Below, piece by piece: positions 44,387-54,714 of a DNA stretch of 64,000 bases (the stretch's first letter is position 1; every line of letters begins with the position of its first letter). The DNA is taken from contig NZ_AWFA01000045.1 in NCBI RefSeq assembly GCF_000682675.1, positions 1-64,000 of the forward strand. The letters are read 5' to 3'. The notes under the pieces were generated by a model. The model was not told the DNA's origin and made no database searches. It saw only the letters and a program-made list of their open reading frames with translations. The position numbers and the translations under genes were made by a program. The DNA comes from Hyphomonas pacifica (GTDB taxonomy: Bacteria; Pseudomonadota; Alphaproteobacteria; Caulobacterales; Hyphomonadaceae).

Positions 44387-45579
44387 TGCTGTATGAATGG
44401 CTGGCCGCTGACAGCGGTATATTCAATCTATTGAATTACATCACCTTCCGGTCGGGAGCCGCCGTTGTGACGGCCTTCCTGGTGACCGTGATCTTCGGTG
44501 ATGCAATCATCAATTTCCTCCGGGCCCGGCAGGGCAAGGGGCAGCCGATCCGCGACTTGTCGCTGGAGGCGCAGTTGTCAAAGCAGGGTACGCCCACAAT
44601 GGGCGGCTTTCTGATCTGGCTCGGCCTGGTCGTTGGTGTCCTGCTCTGGGGCAATTTGCATAACCCTTATATCTGGGTCACCCTGTTTGTGACCCTGTCC
44701 TATGCTGTCCTTGGGTTTCTCGATGATCTTGCGAAAGTGTCGAAGCAGAGCGCGGATGGCGTATCTGCCGGTGTGCGCCTGATTGTCGGCTTCGCCATCG
44801 CTGCGCTGGCCTGCGCCTTCATCATGGGTCTGCACGGCGCGCATACCCCTGTTGGCCATGCCGAGTGGGGGCCGCTGAATGGCCTGGCTGAAATGATCGC
44901 GGGTCTAGCGCCCGAGACGAGCGTGAAGCCGGCTGACCCGTCCTTTTCGGGCGGAGTCGCTGTGCCGTTTGTGAATGACTATTTCCTTCCGCTGGGCGGA
45001 TTTTTCATCCTGTTCGGCATGATCGTGGTTGTCGGTAGCGCGAATGCCGTGAATTTCACCGATGGTCTGGATGGCCTTGCCATTGTGCCGATGACGTTCG
45101 CAGCCGCAGCCTATGCGCTGATCGCCTATCTGACGGGCAACTTCGTTTTCGCCAATTATCTCGGTATTCAGTTTACGCCCGGCACGGGAGAGCTGACGGT
45201 TCTGCTGTCCGCCATGATCGGCGCGGGTATGGGATTTCTCTGGTACAATGCCTATCCCGCGAAGGTCTTCATGGGTGATACAGGCTCGCTTGGCCTTGGG
45301 GGCATGCTGGGTGTCGTGGCGGTGGCCGCAAAACACGAATTTGCACTCGTCATCATTGGCGGCTTGTTCGTGATCGAAGCCATGTCCGTGATGATGCAGG
45401 TTGGCTGGTTCAAGATCACGCGCAAGCTGACCGGCCAGGGCAAGCGCATCTTCCTGATGGCGCCGTTGCACCACCATTTTCAGAAAAAGAACTGGCCGGA
45501 AACCCGGGTTGTCGCCCGCTTTTGGATCCTGTCCGTTTTGTTCGCCCTTGCGGGCCTCGCAACCCTGAAGCTGAGGTAA
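44386..45579 (+). CDS. mraY: Phospho-MurNAc-pentapeptide translocase MraY
   Basis: A 397-residue polytopic enzyme that transfers phospho-MurNAc-pentapeptide to undecaprenyl phosphate, making lipid I. The catalytic aspartate region is [20 protein letters not shown] and [14 protein letters not shown] are family hallmarks. About ten membrane helices are seen. The loop around 150-185 ([14 protein letters not shown]) is somewhat long, as in other alphaproteobacteria. The ATG at 44386 is chosen; a GTG at 44383 is adjacent and would overlap murF by 4 bp. Confidence 0.97.
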   Translation: MLYEWLAADSGIFNLLNYITFRSGAAVVTAFLVTVIFGDAIINFLRARQGKGQPIRDLSLEAQLSKQGTPTMGGFLIWLGLVVGVLLWGNLHNPYIWVTLFVTLSYAVLGFLDDLAKVSKQSADGVSAGVRLIVGFAIAALACAFIMGLHGAHTPVGHAEWGPLNGLAEMIAGLAPETSVKPADPSFSGGVAVPFVNDYFLPLGGFFILFGMIVVVGSANAVNFTDGLDGLAIVPMTFAAAAYALIAYLTGNFVFANYLGIQFTPGTGELTVLLSAMIGAGMGFLWYNAYPAKVFMGDTGSLGLGGMLGVVAVAAKHEFALVIIGGLFVIEAMSVMMQVGWFKITRKLTGQGKRIFLMAPLHHHFQKKNWPETRVVARFWILSVLFALAGLATLKLR

Positions 45580-45589
45580 CCCAAGACTC

Positions 45590-47005
45590 ATGATTCCGAT
45601 TACTGAATATGCGGGAAGAGATGTTGCGGTGTTCGGCCTTGGCCGGACAGGCCTCTCGGCTGCCAAGGCCCTTAGGGCAGGCGGTGCGCGTGTTCATGCG
45701 TGGGATGATAATGAGGAAACCCGCGCCAAGGCAGAGGCGGCGGGCCTGGTCCTGAGTGACATCAACAAGCGCGACTGGCAGACCTTTGCTGCGCTTGTCC
45801 TGTCTCCGGGTGTGCCGTACAAATTTCCTCAGCCACACCGCATCGTGCGCATGGCCGAGATGACCGGCGTGCCGATTGTCGGCGACATGGAACTCTTCGC
45901 ACGCGCGGTTCAGTCTCTGCCGGAACGGGGCCGTCCCAAAATTATCGGCATCACGGGCACGAATGGCAAGTCGACAACGACGGCACTGATCGGACATATC
46001 CTGAAGCAGGCTGGCCGCGATGTGCGCATTGGCGGCAATATCGGCACGGGCGTGCTAGACCTTGCCCCGCTGCACGCCAATGCCGTCTATGTGCTGGAAT
46101 TGTCTTCCTATCAGCTGGACCTGGTGAAGAGCCTGCACTGCGACGTGGCCGTGCTGCTGAACATCACGCCGGATCATCTGGACAGGCATGGCGGCATGGA
46201 AGGCTATCAGGCCGCCAAAATGCGCATCTTCCAGAACCAGACGGCCCGGGATGTTGCGGTCATCGGTTTCGATGATGTGATCACCCAGTCCATCGCGATC
46301 GGCCTGTCGGCCAATGGCCCGGCCCGCGTCATTCAGGCGTCCTCGACTTATGCGCTGGGTCGCGGGGTCAGCGCCGTAGACGGACGGCTTTATGACAGCA
46401 CGACCGGACAGGCGAACTTTGTCGGCAAGCTGGCGGAGTGCACTGCGCTGCCGGGGCGGCACAATCACCAGAACGCGTCTGCGGCCTATGCGGCCTGCCG
46501 TTCTCTGGGCCTTGATCCGCAAACCATCATGGATGGCCTGAAATCCTTCCCTGGCCTGGCGCACCGCCTGGAAATGGTGGGAGAGATTGATGGCGTGAAG
46601 TTCGTCAATGATTCCAAGGCGACCAATGCCGAGGCCGCCGAACAGGCTCTGAAAGCCTACAAGAATGCCTACTGGATTGCCGGAGGCGTTCCCAAGGCAG
46701 ACGGTATCAAATCCCTGTCCTCGCATTTCCCGAATATTACCAAGGCCTATCTGATCGGCGACGCCGAGGAGGCTTTTGCCGATACGCTCAAGGGCAAGGT
46801 GGCGCTGCAGAAATGCGGCACGCTGGAATATGCTGTCCAGGCTGCATTTAAAGATGCAAGTGCTGCAGGCGATGAGCATCCAGTCATTCTTCTTTCACCT
46901 GCTTGTGCGAGCTTCGACCAGTTCCGTGATTTTGAACATCGCGGCGATGTGTTTCGGAGCATTGTCCAATCGATGATGCCGCAGGAGTTGAAGGAGTTGG
47001 CTTGA
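45590..47005 (+). CDS. murD: UDP-MurNAc-L-Ala:D-Glu ligase MurD
   Basis: A 471-residue Mur ligase that adds D-glutamate. The N-terminal Rossmann-type region starts VAVFGLGRTGLSAAKAL; the ATP motif is GITGTNGKSTTTALIG. Further family blocks are LELSSYQLDLV, FVNDSKATNAEAAEQAL and LLSPACASFDQFRDFEHRG. It is 10 bp after mraY, the only non-overlapping junction in this part of the cluster. It overlaps the TTG start of ftsW by 4 bp. Confidence 0.97.
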   Translation: MIPITEYAGRDVAVFGLGRTGLSAAKALRAGGARVHAWDDNEETRAKAEAAGLVLSDINKRDWQTFAALVLSPGVPYKFPQPHRIVRMAEMTGVPIVGDMELFARAVQSLPERGRPKIIGITGTNGKSTTTALIGHILKQAGRDVRIGGNIGTGVLDLAPLHANAVYVLELSSYQLDLVKSLHCDVAVLLNITPDHLDRHGGMEGYQAAKMRIFQNQTARDVAVIGFDDVITQSIAIGLSANGPARVIQASSTYALGRGVSAVDGRLYDSTTGQANFVGKLAECTALPGRHNHQNASAAYAACRSLGLDPQTIMDGLKSFPGLAHRLEMVGEIDGVKFVNDSKATNAEAAEQALKAYKNAYWIAGGVPKADGIKSLSSHFPNITKAYLIGDAEEAFADTLKGKVALQKCGTLEYAVQAAFKDASAAGDEHPVILLSPACASFDQFRDFEHRGDVFRSIVQSMMPQELKELA

Positions 47006-48153
47006 CCTACGTATCGTCCGCCCCATTGCTCGCTCGCTCGGATACATCCTGGCTGACCGAGTGGAGGCGGACGCTTGATTGGGGGCTGGTCGGCGGAGCC
47101 TTTTTCCTGATGGCCATTGGCATGTTGTTGTCACTCGCCGCCGGGCCCAGCGCGGCCGCGCGCATCGGCTATGACAATGAATATTACTTCGTTTTCCGGC
47201 AGGCGTTCTTTGTAGCTGCCAGTGGCGTAATCATGATCGGCGTAAGCATGCTGGACCGGTCCTGGGCGCGGCGCTTTGCAACGCTGGTCTTCATGGGCGG
47301 ACTGGCGATGATGTTCTTCATCCTGGTCTGGGGGCATGAGGCAAAGGGTGCGCAGCGCTGGCTGCAGGTGGCAGGGTTCAGCGTGCAGCCCAGCGAAGTG
47401 GTCAAGCCTGCCCTGATCGTGCTGAGCGGCTGGCTGCTGGCCCAGCGGGAGCTGTACCCCAGCGGACCATGGGCCATCATTGCTTTCCTGTTCTATGCGG
47501 TGACGCTCGGCCTTTTGCTGCTGCAGCCTGACGTTGGACAGTCCGCCCTGCTGACGGCGGCCTTCGTGGTAACTTTTTTTGTCAGCGGCCTGCCCTGGCG
47601 CTGGGCGGTGGGCTTCGGTGTAGGCGGCCTAAGCCTGTCGGCGTTGCTCTATATGCTGCTTCCGCATGTGCGCGTGCGCATCAATAGCTTCATCGACCCG
47701 TCTTCGGCAGATACCTACCAGATAGACAAGGCGGCGGAGGCTATTGGCCGAGGCGGCCTGTTCGGCGTCGGACCGGGGGAGGGGCAGGTCAAGCTGCACC
47801 TGCCGGATGCGCATACCGATTTCATCTTTGCTGTCATGGCCGAAGAATATGGCCTGATTGCCGCCCTGGTGCTGATGAGCATTTTCGTTCTGGTGATCAT
47901 CCGTGGCTTCCGCGCGAGTGCCCGCGTGGATGATGGCTATGCCCGGGCTGCGAGTGCCGGACTCTTCACGCTTTTTGGTCTTCAGGCTGCCATAAATATA
48001 GCCGTTAATCTGGCCTTGATCCCGCCAAAGGGGATGACACTGCCATTTGTTTCCAGTGGTGGCTCATCCATGATCGGCACGGGATTGACACTCGGCCTTG
48101 CCCTGGCACTTGTGCGCGGACAAGGTACGCGCACAAGGGGCCGGTATGGTTGA
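47002..48153 (+). CDS. ftsW: Septal peptidoglycan glycosyltransferase FtsW
   Basis: A 383-residue SEDS-family membrane protein with about ten helices that polymerises septal glycan strands with FtsI. Conserved SEDS segments are [20 protein letters not shown], a hydrophilic periplasmic loop ([19 protein letters not shown]), [15 protein letters not shown] and [16 protein letters not shown]. The start is TTG 47002, overlapping the murD stop. The gene overlaps murG by 8 bp, supporting co-translation. Confidence 0.95.
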   Translation: MTYVSSAPLLARSDTSWLTEWRRTLDWGLVGGAFFLMAIGMLLSLAAGPSAAARIGYDNEYYFVFRQAFFVAASGVIMIGVSMLDRSWARRFATLVFMGGLAMMFFILVWGHEAKGAQRWLQVAGFSVQPSEVVKPALIVLSGWLLAQRELYPSGPWAIIAFLFYAVTLGLLLLQPDVGQSALLTAAFVVTFFVSGLPWRWAVGFGVGGLSLSALLYMLLPHVRVRINSFIDPSSADTYQIDKAAEAIGRGGLFGVGPGEGQVKLHLPDAHTDFIFAVMAEEYGLIAALVLMSIFVLVIIRGFRASARVDDGYARAASAGLFTLFGLQAAINIAVNLALIPPKGMTLPFVSSGGSSMIGTGLTLGLALALVRGQGTRTRGRYG

Positions 48154-49243
48154 AGGCAGAGACAAGCTCGTCATCATTGCAGCAGGCGGTACCGGGGGCC
48201 ATCTGTTCCCGGCTAGGGCCTTTGCCGATGAAATGCGGGAGCGCGGCTGGAAGGTCGGCCTGATCTCTGACAAGCGTGGCGTGAAATATGCCGAGGGCTT
48301 CCCCGCCGAATGGATGGAGCAGGTGCAGGCGGCCTCCCCAAATTTTCGCAAGCCCTGGACCGTTCCGGGCGCAGCCCTGAAGATCAATGCGGGCATTTCC
48401 CGCGCTGTGACGCTGATCCGCGAGACACAGCCCCTGCTGGTAGCCGGCTTTGGTGGCTATCCGGCCTTTCCGGCACTGGCGGCGGCGCGCCGTCAGAAAG
48501 TGCCGATCATCATACATGAGCAAAACGCTGTGCTAGGCCGGGTGAACCGCCAGTTCGCCAAACATGCCAAACTGGTCGCCAGCGGCTTTGACCGGCTGGA
48601 CCGTCTGCCGAACTGGAGCGCGCATCTGGCGGTCGGCAATCCGGTGCGGGCACCCATTCTGGCCCGCCGGAACGACCCGTATCCCTCCACGGATGGCAAG
48701 CTGACGATTCTGATCACAGGTGGCAGCCAGGGGTCCAAGATCATTGGGGATATCATTCCCGCTGCGATCGCGGATCATGTGCCTCCACCGCTTCAGGTTC
48801 GTCTGAAAGTGATCCAGCAGGTGCGGCAGGAACAATATGCCTTTGTCGATAATATGTATCGGCGCATGAAGATTGAGGCCGAGCTGGCGCCCTTCTTCTC
48901 CGACATGCCGGAGAAACTTTCAGAGGCCCATCTCGTAATTGCGCGGTCTGGTGCGGGCACTGTGTCAGAGATCGCGGCGGTTGGCCGGCCTTCCATTCTG
49001 ATCCCGCTGGCAATTGCCATGGATGACCATCAGGCCGCCAATGCCGAAGCGTTGGTGGATGTTGGCGCAGCAGACATGGTGCTGGAAAGCAATCTCTATC
49101 CCAAACTGCTTGGCGCGCTGATCACGGCCCGCCTGCAGGATGCGGATGACCTGAGATCCCGCGCTGCCGCCGCAAAGGCCTCTGCGAAAATCAACGCCAC
49201 CCGTGATCTCGCCGATATGGCGGAACGCGTGGCAGAACTCTAA
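48146..49243 (+). CDS. murG: Lipid II synthase MurG
   Basis: A 365-residue GT-B glycosyltransferase that adds GlcNAc to lipid I at the inner membrane. The first glycine loop is [26 protein letters not shown] and [13 protein letters not shown] are family motifs, as are [16 protein letters not shown] and [13 protein letters not shown] in the UDP-GlcNAc site. ATG 48146 lies inside the end of ftsW. After murG the strand pattern breaks: a DUF3291 gene is inserted in antisense before murC. Confidence 0.96.
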   Translation: MVEGRDKLVIIAAGGTGGHLFPARAFADEMRERGWKVGLISDKRGVKYAEGFPAEWMEQVQAASPNFRKPWTVPGAALKINAGISRAVTLIRETQPLLVAGFGGYPAFPALAAARRQKVPIIIHEQNAVLGRVNRQFAKHAKLVASGFDRLDRLPNWSAHLAVGNPVRAPILARRNDPYPSTDGKLTILITGGSQGSKIIGDIIPAAIADHVPPPLQVRLKVIQQVRQEQYAFVDNMYRRMKIEAELAPFFSDMPEKLSEAHLVIARSGAGTVSEIAAVGRPSILIPLAIAMDDHQAANAEALVDVGAADMVLESNLYPKLLGALITARLQDADDLRSRAAAAKASAKINATRDLADMAERVAEL

Positions 49244-49758
49244 GCCGCTGAGGGGCGGCAGGCATGGGTGCGGTGCATCTTTGCGTCGCGCAGCCAGTCC
49301 CAGCCGAACGCGAAGTCTGAGTCTCCCTCGCGCTGGCGTGCGGCCAGTCGCTCCAGGGCCTCCTCCAGCGTCGGCTGATGGCCGGGCTCTACCCACCACA
49401 TGACGAAATGCATGCCGCCAAGGATCTCGAACCATTCCTCGCGTCGTTCATAGAATTTGCGGTGCACCGTGCCCCACACAAAGCGTTCGAGGCTTTCCAC
49501 ATCTTCCCAGACTGTGAGGTTGGACACGAATTGCGGATCGCCGCCGATCTTGTTCTCGGTATTGCCTTTGCCCGGTTCGCCAGAGCCTTCCATCATCCAG
49601 ACAAAGCCCGGCATCTGCTTGCCCAGACCATTGATGAAATCGAGGCTATCCATGAATTCCTTGACGCGGGGATCGTCGGTTGGCGCAATCAGGCGGCCGA
49701 TATTCAGTTCTGCCAGATGCATTTCCATAGGCTTTTTCATTTCAGTCTCATCCGTCAT
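49240..49758 (-). CDS. DUF3291-domain protein
   Basis: A 172-residue protein of the DUF3291 family: a dimeric alpha/beta-barrel-like fold related to monooxygenase-type ABM domains, function unknown. Seen features are [10 protein letters not shown] near the start, [33 protein letters not shown] and [23 protein letters not shown] 49758 has an ideal site (AGGAGG, 6 nt). It lies antisense inside the cell-wall cluster between murG (4-bp tail overlap) and murC, so it is likely a late insertion into an otherwise unidirectional cluster. Confidence 0.85.
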   Translation of the reverse strand: MTDETEMKKPMEMHLAELNIGRLIAPTDDPRVKEFMDSLDFINGLGKQMPGFVWMMEGSGEPGKGNTENKIGGDPQFVSNLTVWEDVESLERFVWGTVHRKFYERREEWFEILGGMHFVMWWVEPGHQPTLEEALERLAARQREGDSDFAFGWDWLRDAKMHRTHACRPSAA

Positions 49759-49938
49759 AAACAACCTCCTGTTGTGCCAATGAATAGCCACGATTCAAAA
49801 GGATGCTCAACGCGGCTTGGCAGACAGTTCTGTCGCAGGAGCAGTAGCTGAGTTTGAATTGCCCGGAACGCTTGCCTCTCCAATGTGCAGCAAGGTAACG
49901 CTGTGTCTTGTGTTTTTTCTGAATGAGCGGATTTCTGT

Positions 49939-51363
49939 ATGACATCTCCCACGCCTTTTGATCTCGGTCCGGCCCACATTGTCGGCATTGGCGGCATTGG
50001 CATGTCGGGCATTGCCGATGTGATGATCACGATGGGTTATGAGGTTCAGGGCTCCGACATCAGAGAGTCCGACAATGTCCAGCGCCTGCGGGATCGCGGC
50101 GCGAAGATCTTCATCGGCCATTCCGGAGAGAATGTGAAAGGGGCGGGCACCGTCATCATTTCTTCCGCCATCAAGGGCAACAATCCGGAAGTTGCTGCTG
50201 CGCGGGCTGCCGGTATCCCCGTAGTGCGCCGGGCCAATATGTTGGCAGAGATCACGCGCCTGAAATACACGGTTTGCATTGCCGGCACCCATGGCAAGAC
50301 GACGACGACCTCCATGGTCGCGGCGCTGCTCGATGGTTCCGGCATTGACCCCACCGTGATCAATGGCGGGATCATTCATGCCTATGGCTCAAACTACAAG
50401 GCGGGCGAAAGTGACTGGATGGTCGTGGAAAGCGATGAGAGCGACGGCACGTTCGCAAAGCTGCACCCGACCTGCGCCGTGGTCACGAATATAGATCCCG
50501 AGCATATGGATCATTATGGCTCCATGGAAAAACTGCGCGAGGCGTTTGATGTCTTCGTCGAGAATTTGCCTTTCTATGGTTTTGCGGTGCTGTGCACGGA
50601 CCACCCCGAAGTTCAGGGCCTTGCCTCCCGCGTGACAGACCGCCGCCGCATTACGTATGGTTTCAACCGTCAGGCCGATGTGCGGGCGGTGAACCTGAAT
50701 ACAGACCTCTCCGGCGCGCATTTTGATGTCGCGCTGCGCCGTCCGGGCTCTGCCCAGCCGCGTATGATTGAAGGCCTGACCCTGCCGATGGCAGGGGAGC
50801 ACAATGTCCAGAACGCGCTGGCTGCCATCGCTGTGGCGCTGGAGCTGGGCGCGAGTGATGAGCAGATCCGTACCTCCCTCAACCAGTTTGGCGGGGTGAA
50901 GCGCCGTTTCACGCCGGTGGGAGAGTGGACGCCTGTCGACGGCGAGGCGCCTGTGCGCATCATTGATGATTATGGCCATCACCCAGTCGAGATCGAGGCC
51001 GTGCTGAAAGCTGCTCGCGCGATGTTGGGCCAGGGCCAGTTGATCGCCGTGTGCCAGCCGCATCGCTACACGCGCCTTCGGGACCTGTTCGAAGATTTCT
51101 CGCGTTGCTTTGACCAAGCCGACAATGTGCTGGTCGCGCCAGTCTATGAGGCGGGGGAGAACCCCGTTGAAGGCATCACGCATGAGAGCTTGGTCACCAG
51201 CATTTCGCGCAATGGTCATCGCGGGGCGCAGGCCCTGTCCTCGCTGGACACATTGCCTGAGGTTCTGAAATCCCTGGCGCAACCGGGCGCGATGGTGGTG
51301 TGTCTCGGTGCAGGAGACATCACGCGTTACGCGGGTGAACTGGCGAAAAAGCTACAGTCCTGA
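49939..51363 (+). CDS. murC: UDP-MurNAc:L-alanine ligase MurC
   Basis: A 474-residue Mur ligase adding the first stem residue, L-alanine, to UDP-MurNAc. The start region has VGIGGIGMSGIADVM; the ATP motif is CIAGTHGKTTTTSMV. VVESDESDGTF and DDYGHHPVEIEAVL are hallmarks of MurC. Length is normal. It must have its own promoter in the 180-bp gap after the antisense DUF3291 gene. The usual next gene, murB, is absent; an MFS gene follows. Confidence 0.97.
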   Translation: MTSPTPFDLGPAHIVGIGGIGMSGIADVMITMGYEVQGSDIRESDNVQRLRDRGAKIFIGHSGENVKGAGTVIISSAIKGNNPEVAAARAAGIPVVRRANMLAEITRLKYTVCIAGTHGKTTTTSMVAALLDGSGIDPTVINGGIIHAYGSNYKAGESDWMVVESDESDGTFAKLHPTCAVVTNIDPEHMDHYGSMEKLREAFDVFVENLPFYGFAVLCTDHPEVQGLASRVTDRRRITYGFNRQADVRAVNLNTDLSGAHFDVALRRPGSAQPRMIEGLTLPMAGEHNVQNALAAIAVALELGASDEQIRTSLNQFGGVKRRFTPVGEWTPVDGEAPVRIIDDYGHHPVEIEAVLKAARAMLGQGQLIAVCQPHRYTRLRDLFEDFSRCFDQADNVLVAPVYEAGENPVEGITHESLVTSISRNGHRGAQALSSLDTLPEVLKSLAQPGAMVVCLGAGDITRYAGELAKKLQS

Positions 51364-51455
51364 CGCCGCGACAAGGGTAAAACGCCTTTCCCTTTGCCCG
51401 CGAATGTCGCAGGTTCTTCCCCAGCGCCCGATAGAGGCGAAGTGGAGGATATCGA

Positions 51456-52961
51456 ATGACTGAGACATCACTGTCACCCGGCCAGGATGAAGAAGCGGCA
51501 ATTGTCGCAGCCGAGCAGGGCGTGGTGCCAGGCGGGGAAGGCGGCGCTTTCGGGAAGACGGGCTTTGCCTGGGCCTGGTTCGAATGGGCACGTAACCCCT
51601 ACTATATTCTCATCATCATCTATGTTTTTGCGCCCTATTTCGCCAGGGACATTATCGGCGCTGATATTCTGGCCAGCGGAGAGCTTGAGGGGCTGGATGC
51701 TGCCACGGCTGCTCAGGTGGCTGGAGCGAAAGGCCAGGCGGTTGTTGCCTCGCTGTCGAAATGGGCTGGCGCGATTGCCGCGCTGACTGCCCCTTTCCTC
51801 GGGGCCGCCTTTGATCGGGGGCTGCGCCGCAAGCCATTGCTGATTGTCGTGCTTGGAGTGCTGTCGGTGCTCAGCTTCATGCTCTGGTGGGCCATTCCGG
51901 GTGAGGCAGGCCTGTCCACGGGCACAATTATCGGCATCCTGATTGCGGCTTATGTTTGCTACACATTTAGCGAAGTGACACACAATTCCATGCTGCCGGA
52001 TGCGGCGAGCCCTTCCGCCTTACCTGCGGTGTCGGGCATGGGCCTCGCGCTCGGCAATGCGGCCTCGACCGTCTTGTTCATTGCGATCGTCTTCATGTTC
52101 GCCCTGCCGGATATGATGCATTGGCCTTTTGCAGAGCCAGTATTTGGCATCGATACCTCCAAATATGAACATTTCCGCATTGCCGGACCTATCTGCGCGG
52201 TCTGGCTGGTTACGATGATCATCCCCTTCTTCCTCTATGCGAAAGATACCGGACGAAAGGGTACGAAACTGTTCCCGGCGGTGAAGCAGGGGGCTCAGAA
52301 TGTCATTCGCACGGTTCGCAAGGCCAGCCATCACAAGGAAGCGTTCAAATTCCTGATCGCCCGGACCATCTATGCCGATGGCATGTTCGCCCTGCTGGCG
52401 CTGGCGGCTGTCTATGTGAGCCTGTTCCTGGGATGGGGCATTGTGGAGCTGACCGTCTACGCAATCTGGGCCTCCATCTGGGCTGCTGTGGGCGGGGTGG
52501 CCGGCGGCTGGTTCGATTCAAAGCTCGGACCGAAAAATGCTCTTCTGATGGAACTGCTTGCGATTGTCGTGATCCTGTTCCTCAGCCTGTCTGTAACGCG
52601 CGATTCCATTTTCTATGGGCTGATCGACAATCGCGAATTGTGGAACACGCCGGTCTTTTCCAGCCTGTCGGATGTAACCTATCTGATGACAGGGGCATTG
52701 ATCGGCGTTTTTGCGACGGCCAATATCTCTTCCAGCCGCTCCATGCTGGTGCATGTCGCGCCGACTCATATGCGGGGCGAGTTCTTCGGGCTCTATGCGA
52801 TTGCTGGTACGGTGACGGTCTGGATCGGACCGTTGCTGATTGAATTGTTTACCACATGGTCAAACAGCCAGCGGGTCGGCATGTCTGCCATCGCGCTTTT
52901 GTTCTTCTGCGGATTTGCCGTTCTGACCCAGGTTCGTGTCAGCAAGGCCCCTGCCGATTAG
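51456..52961 (+). CDS. MFS transporter, UMF1/Atg22-like family
   Basis: A 501-residue transporter with about twelve membrane helices. The start (FAWAWFEWARNPYYILIIIYVFAPYF, in outline) matches the UMF1/Atg22-like MFS family, whose yeast member exports amino acids from the vacuole. The substrate in bacteria is unknown. RBS-like AAGTGGAGG precedes the ATG. It follows murC where murB is normally found, and is convergent with the minus-strand TadE-like gene. A terminator overlaps its stop codon. Confidence 0.85.
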   Translation: MTETSLSPGQDEEAAIVAAEQGVVPGGEGGAFGKTGFAWAWFEWARNPYYILIIIYVFAPYFARDIIGADILASGELEGLDAATAAQVAGAKGQAVVASLSKWAGAIAALTAPFLGAAFDRGLRRKPLLIVVLGVLSVLSFMLWWAIPGEAGLSTGTIIGILIAAYVCYTFSEVTHNSMLPDAASPSALPAVSGMGLALGNAASTVLFIAIVFMFALPDMMHWPFAEPVFGIDTSKYEHFRIAGPICAVWLVTMIIPFFLYAKDTGRKGTKLFPAVKQGAQNVIRTVRKASHHKEAFKFLIARTIYADGMFALLALAAVYVSLFLGWGIVELTVYAIWASIWAAVGGVAGGWFDSKLGPKNALLMELLAIVVILFLSLSVTRDSIFYGLIDNRELWNTPVFSSLSDVTYLMTGALIGVFATANISSSRSMLVHVAPTHMRGEFFGLYAIAGTVTVWIGPLLIELFTTWSNSQRVGMSAIALLFFCGFAVLTQVRVSKAPAD

Positions 52962-52973
52962 GGCAGGGGCTTT
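52947..52973. terminator. Hairpin terminator between MFS and TadE-like genes
   Basis: Perfect 9-bp stem GCCCCTGCC (52947-52955) / GGCAGGGGC (52962-52970) with a 6-nt loop overlapping the MFS stop codon, then TTTAAG. Likely terminates the plus-strand transcript and, less surely, the convergent minus-strand one. Confidence 0.65.
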
Positions 52974-52982
52974 AAGAAAGGT

Positions 52983-53591
52983 TTAGCTGGTCGGGCCGAA
53001 GGCACCGCCGCTGCCTGAAACACGTTCGATTTCACGGACGCGGCGCGGACGCAGATAGAAATGGCTGCGCAGTTTCTTGTCATTGGTCAGGAAGCCGCCA
53101 AGGGCACCGTCGTAATTATACTCGACTTCCGACAAGATCACCGATCCGGGAGAGGAGATGATGCCGTCTGGAACGCTGAGGATCGTGTCCTTGGAATAGG
53201 GCGTCATCAGATAGGCATCTGACCAAGCGACGCGCGCATTGCCGTCACCATTGTCGACAATGCTAGTAATGCGCATACGGGCCGTGCGAGCGCTGTAGGG
53301 CTGCATCATCACATCTGCGGCGGCAAACATTTCGCGCATGTCATCATCCGTCACCTTGGCCAGGCGTGCAGTCAGGTCACCCATGCTGGCGCTGGTTGAA
53401 GTCACGCGCCGATCCACCCGCATAAGCAGGCTGAGCTCGACCGAGCCGAGATAGAGCAAAATGAGAATTGGGGCGATCAGGGCAAACTCGACTGCCGAGA
53501 CGCCTTCCTGATTATAGCGGATGCCTCGCACGCCGCGCCATTTCAGGCGCGGGTTCAAACGGGAAAGAAGAGATTTCGTGGCCATGTCCAT
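52983..53591 (-). CDS. TadE/TadG-like pseudopilin-type protein (1)
   Basis: A 202-residue TadE/G-like protein. A basic cytoplasmic start precedes a class IV prepilin-like helix (GVSAVEFALIAPILILLYLG) with Glu at the +5-like position, then a periplasmic domain. TadE and TadF are pseudopilins processed by the TadV/CpaA peptidase and needed for Flp pilus assembly. It is the second of two such genes on the minus strand (5-bp gap), beside the cpa/tad genes on the plus strand. TadE versus TadF versus TadG cannot be decided with confidence. Confidence 0.85.
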   Translation of the reverse strand: MDMATKSLLSRLNPRLKWRGVRGIRYNQEGVSAVEFALIAPILILLYLGSVELSLLMRVDRRVTSTSASMGDLTARLAKVTDDDMREMFAAADVMMQPYSARTARMRITSIVDNGDGNARVAWSDAYLMTPYSKDTILSVPDGIISSPGSVILSEVEYNYDGALGGFLTNDKKLRSHFYLRPRRVREIERVSGSGGAFGPTS

Positions 53592-53596
53592 AAGTC

Positions 53597-54148
53597 TCAG
53601 AAGGGCTCGTTACGGAATACGGCATTGGCCTGAAGCAGATGCCGGTTGTTGGGCAGGTTTGCGAGAGGTGCGGAAATGACTGGCGTCATGAGAGGCCACT
53701 CATAATAGACGCGAACCGCGACGATCTCGTTCGCTCCGCCTGGGCTGAAAATGAAGCCGGCATCATCCAGATTGCCATCGGCATCCTTGGGTGTGCTCAT
53801 GTCTGCCGAACTAAATTTGCTCATGGAGCGTACATCAATGTGCAGCTTGTTATCGCAGCTAAGCAGATCGAAGAATTCATTACAGACATCGCGCCGGAAT
53901 TCGACTTCCGTATAGCCGCTCTTCTGGGCCTGCCCTGTACGGACTTTGCGGGCTGCTTCGCCTACAGAGTGCTCCAGTATGGTGGACATGATGAAAATCA
54001 GACAGATTTCCAGAATGCCGAAGATAAGGAAGAAGAAGGGAATGGCCACAAGTGCAAACTCGACAGCTGCGGCCCCTTTGCGGTCTTGTAACCAGGCTTC
54101 GACCTTGCCCTGCAGGCGAGCGGTCAGGATGGTAAATGGAATTGTCAT
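53597..54148 (-). CDS. TadE-like pseudopilin-type protein (2)
   Basis: A 183-residue protein with the pseudopilin segment GAAAVEFALVAIPFFFLIFG after a basic, charged start (KVEAWLQDRK), followed by helical EHSVGEAARKVRTGQAQ and a periplasmic domain with two cysteines (DVCNEFFDLLSCDN). Typical of TadE-family minor components of the Flp pilus machine. ATG 54148 follows GGGGAAG. It is upstream of the other TadE-like gene and likely in the same transcript with it. Confidence 0.87.
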   Translation of the reverse strand: MTIPFTILTARLQGKVEAWLQDRKGAAAVEFALVAIPFFFLIFGILEICLIFIMSTILEHSVGEAARKVRTGQAQKSGYTEVEFRRDVCNEFFDLLSCDNKLHIDVRSMSKFSSADMSTPKDADGNLDDAGFIFSPGGANEIVAVRVYYEWPLMTPVISAPLANLPNNRHLLQANAVFRNEPF

Positions 54149-54270
54149 TGCGCAACTTCCCCATAGGACATGCAGGTCCAGAGAATACTGTAACAAAGCA
54201 CAGTTTTCAGGCCGTTGCGCACTTGGATTAAATTTTATGGATTCTCAGTTTTCTGACGGATAGGGGAAGG

Positions 54271-54714
54271 CTACCAACCTTCCGCACGCTTGTTGAGAAT
54301 TGATTCCTGGCTGACAGTGCCAGAGAAAAAGCCGCGCTCATTGCCCAGAGAAGGTACGGGTGTACAGTCTATGTCGCAGTCATATGTAAAGTCTTCGCCT
54401 GAGCGATTAACCGTGACAAGGTTGCTGGTGTCCACAGTGACGATGATGTCGGCGGCATAGATCTGATCGCCATTCTCATTGAACGCCATGATATTGGTCG
54501 TGCCTGCCGTGCGGCCCGTAATGAAGATCAGGCTTTCATTATGTACAGCGACATCGGCAATTCTCTGGTTACCAAGCACAACACTGCCAGCCTTGCCACG
54601 CAGTTTGACAGGAACTGTTGTATCGGCCTTTATCGTCAAGGGCTCCGCTATGGCGAATAGCGCCATGAGAGCGCCTGCCAGCGACAATGCGCACAGTTTC
54701 CCCGCGAACTTCAT
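54271..54714 (-). CDS. Secreted CpaC/secretin N-terminal-domain protein
   Basis: A 147-residue protein: a signal peptide (LCALSLAGALMALFAIAEP) and one secretin-type N-terminal domain (VPVKLRGKAGSVVLGNQR, VAVHNESLIFITGRTAGTTN, FNENGDQIYAADI). The same domain starts CpaC (VLDLDQPAADVVI-like, GVSYGQTNAFVFDQNGNQ), but no secretin barrel follows here. A short CysCys-type tail (TYDCDIDCTPVP) is present. Such stand-alone proteins occur in Tad loci and may help the secretin or pilotin. It is divergent from pilA with a 310-bp regulatory gap. Confidence 0.83.
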   Translation of the reverse strand: MKFAGKLCALSLAGALMALFAIAEPLTIKADTTVPVKLRGKAGSVVLGNQRIADVAVHNESLIFITGRTAGTTNIMAFNENGDQIYAADIIVTVDTSNLVTVNRSGEDFTYDCDIDCTPVPSLGNERGFFSGTVSQESILNKRAEGW

